From Chiridota heheva (lineage: Eukaryota > Echinodermata > Holothuroidea > Apodida > Chiridotidae), in NCBI GenBank assembly GCA_020152595.1, contig JAIGNY010001671.1, positions 908,599-972,598 on the forward strand: 64,000 bases of DNA. Reading direction: 5' to 3'. Each line of letters starts with the position of its first letter. Within the stretch, counting starts at the first letter, position 1. The position numbers and the translations under genes were made by a program. Shown here piece after piece: positions 62,501-64,000 of the stretch. Under the pieces are notes generated by a model, which did no database searches, was not told where the DNA came from, and saw only the letters and a program-made list of their open reading frames with translations.

Positions 62501-63621
62501 AATTACCTCACATTGAGGATAAAAAAGATTCAGATGCTTATCTAAACCGTTTTGAAAGATTTGTAAAAAACCAACAATGGGATGAAGATGACTGGATGAT
62601 AAATTTAAGCACCCTCTTATTCATCATTTGTAATTTCTTCATATTAATTGCAAGCCAATTAAGCTATTAAGTTTTCATACACAAGTAAAACAATGGATCT
62701 TAAAACTTGAAGAGATTTTAGAAATAGGACAAGCAATAGGAATATCAGGGCAAAACCTTTTAAGACTATGAAAATAAGGAAAGAGATGATCAAAAGCAAA
62801 ACAAAAACAATGCTGACAAAGCAGCACAATATGATCATGCCCATCGATTAGATACATGAAGGCATGATAGGAAACTTATTGAAATGCAACTAGAACTAGA
62901 AAATGCTTTAGATGCTTATATCAACTGTTTTGAAAAATTGTAAAGAGCCAACAATGGGATGATGACTGAGTGGTAAATTTAAGCATCCGCCTTTTTAGCA
63001 CTTTTATTACATTCGTATTAATTGCAAATCAAACTATTAAGTTTTCATACACAAGTGTAACAATTGATCTTAAACTTGAAGAGATTTTAGAAATAAGACC
63101 AGCTATACGGACTATCAGACAAAGACCTTTCACACTGTATAGATAAGAAAAGAGATAATCAAAAACAAAAACAAATTGTTGCTTACAAAGCAGCAGGTGA
63201 TGATCGTGCCCATCAATTAGAAATATGAAGGCATGATAGAGAACTTATTGATTTGTAACTAGAACTAGAAAACACGAAGAAAGAAAGACATACGGCAATT
63301 GACACTAGTAGGAACCAAACACTTGATACTTTAAGGAAAGGGCATGTGCCCCAAAATTACCTCACATTGAGGACAAAGATTTAGATGCTTATATGAGCCA
63401 TTTGAAAGATACGTAAAAACCAACAATGGGATGAAGATGACTAAGGCGGTAAATTGAAGCACCCTTTTTTTGATATATTATTTTTATTATATTCGTATTA
63501 ATTGCAAGTAAACTATTAAGAAGTCATACACAAGTGAGACAGTGGATCTTAATCTTGAAGAGATTTTAGAAATAAGACCAGCTTTAAGACTACCAGGGCA
63601 AGACCTTCCACACTATATATA
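59560..63621 (+). repeat. Tandem array of nine gag-start fragments in a ~1.33-kb higher-order repeat
   Basis: Each subunit has the same 5' leader (TTCGTATTAATTGCAA, then TTTTCATACACAAGTG) and a gag start. Starts or mutated starts lie at 59,669, 60,227, 60,876, 61,358, 61,728, 62,206, 62,693, 63,063 and 63,542. The frame reads LEEILEIRPALRLSGQDLPH, YIDKERD, HQLEI.RHDRELIELQLELE and, in several subunits, LPHFEDKEDLDAYL with NQQWDEDDW. This is a Ty3/gypsy-type gag N-terminus (helical, E/K-rich, then 'LP.F....D.D.YL..FE'). Subunits 3-5 recur as 6-8, spaced 1,330-1,335 bp. Most subunits carry stops. Confidence 0.85.
62119..62487 (+). pseudogene. Longest open gag-start fragment in the array
   Basis: The 62,206 subunit reads without a stop from the leader to SMNQKLDISSRK (stop at 62,487): LNLEEILEIRPALRLSGQDL, the HYIDKERD and DADKAARN stretch, RHDRELIELQVELENAKKET. 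The start codon position is GTG instead of ATG. Helical, charge-rich. Belongs to a Ty3/gypsy-like gag; not a host gene. Confidence 0.65.
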
Positions 63622-64000
63622 TAGGTTTTGATTGAGGGCGTCTGATTGGTAAGATGCACGTTTAACATAGTCTCTGATCATTCCACGTTTTTGCAGGGTA
63701 ACAACTGCCCTTTTTCTTGCAAAAATTGACTGTATTATTACATGGATATAGAGGATAGATGTTTGCAAAATGGGAATATCAACAGAGCAATGGAGACATA
63801 AAATTGGACAGTTTTCTTGTGGCTGGTGTGGAAAGTGTAGCCTAAGCTTTCCTCCAAGCTCGTTATTCATACAAACCGTATTACAGGAATCGTCGGTATC
63901 TCCAATGCATTAACTTTGAAGAATACTTTGGTATGTGTCCTTTTGTTATTACTAGCAGGAGATGTTGAACTTAACCCAGGACCCAGAAGTACGAGATCTA
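63622..64000 (+). mobile_element. 5' part of a non-LTR retrotransposon with a 2A-like motif
   Basis: The gag array stops abruptly at about 63,621. Near the window end the plus frame (open from about 63,840) reads SNALTLKNTLVCVLLLLLAG, directly followed by DVELNPGP. DxExNPGP is the 2A ribosome-skipping signature. 2A-like sequences near the N-terminus of ORFs of sea urchin, mollusc and cnidarian non-LTR elements are known, typically after a hydrophobic leucine run as here. The endonuclease/RT would follow beyond the right edge. No ATG in this frame is visible in the short open part. Confidence 0.7.

Noticed and set aside
63613..63870. 85-codon minus-strand ORF
   Set aside because: No recognised domain; it lies in the 5' region of the 2A-bearing element on the other strand.

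Overview
This is a eukaryotic window: AT-rich, intron-containing, crowded with transposon relics and minisatellites. A marine invertebrate fits best. I lean towards an echinoderm because of the many GGCCTAGGCC-type strings, the BEL/Pao and non-LTR relics and a 2A-like retroelement, but that is inference. Two host genes are supported. The 5' part of PRPF8 (U5 snRNP core splicing factor Prp8) lies on the minus strand: six coding exons between 13,680 and 280, with the rest beyond the left edge. A CCDC92-family coiled-coil gene lies on the plus strand, with coding exons at 25,060-25,231 and 28,906-29,680.

The main result is in the PRPF8 introns. Four introns each hold one copy of a 150-nt sequence (2,526-2,675; 4,656-4,805; 5,946-6,095; 12,805-12,954), all in the sense direction of PRPF8. 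Each folds as hairpin - H box (AGACUA) - hairpin - ACA - three nucleotides, the architecture of an intron-hosted H/ACA snoRNA. All four have exactly the same length, and the differences fall mostly in loops and flanks. The 3' pocket fits a conserved 18S rRNA string as I recall it.

Layout. 1-13.7 kb: PRPF8 exons, a 36-bp minisatellite whose units each carry TATAAAAG, two tRNA-type SINEs, two hAT-like non-autonomous elements with recognisable target duplications, a foldback element and a LINE tail. 13.7-25 kb: LINE relics, paired ~660-bp repeats and a possible promoter zone (21.2-22.1 kb). 25-29.7 kb: the CCDC92-like gene, its intron filled with repeats. 29.7-45 kb: no host gene seen; minisatellites (32, 57 and 29 bp units), foldback elements and fragments of several non-LTR retrotransposons. 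45.3-59.2 kb: two copies of one TG...CA LTR in opposite orientation enclosing a decayed BEL/Pao gag-protease-RT region and a tandem array of ~1.73-kb units, each a head-to-head pair of gag/protease fragments. 59.6-63.6 kb: nine tandem gag-start fragments of a second LTR family in a ~1.33-kb higher-order repeat. 63.6-64 kb: start of a non-LTR element with a 2A-like motif.

Coordinates of repeats and relics were read by eye and are approximate unless a splice site or target duplication is given.
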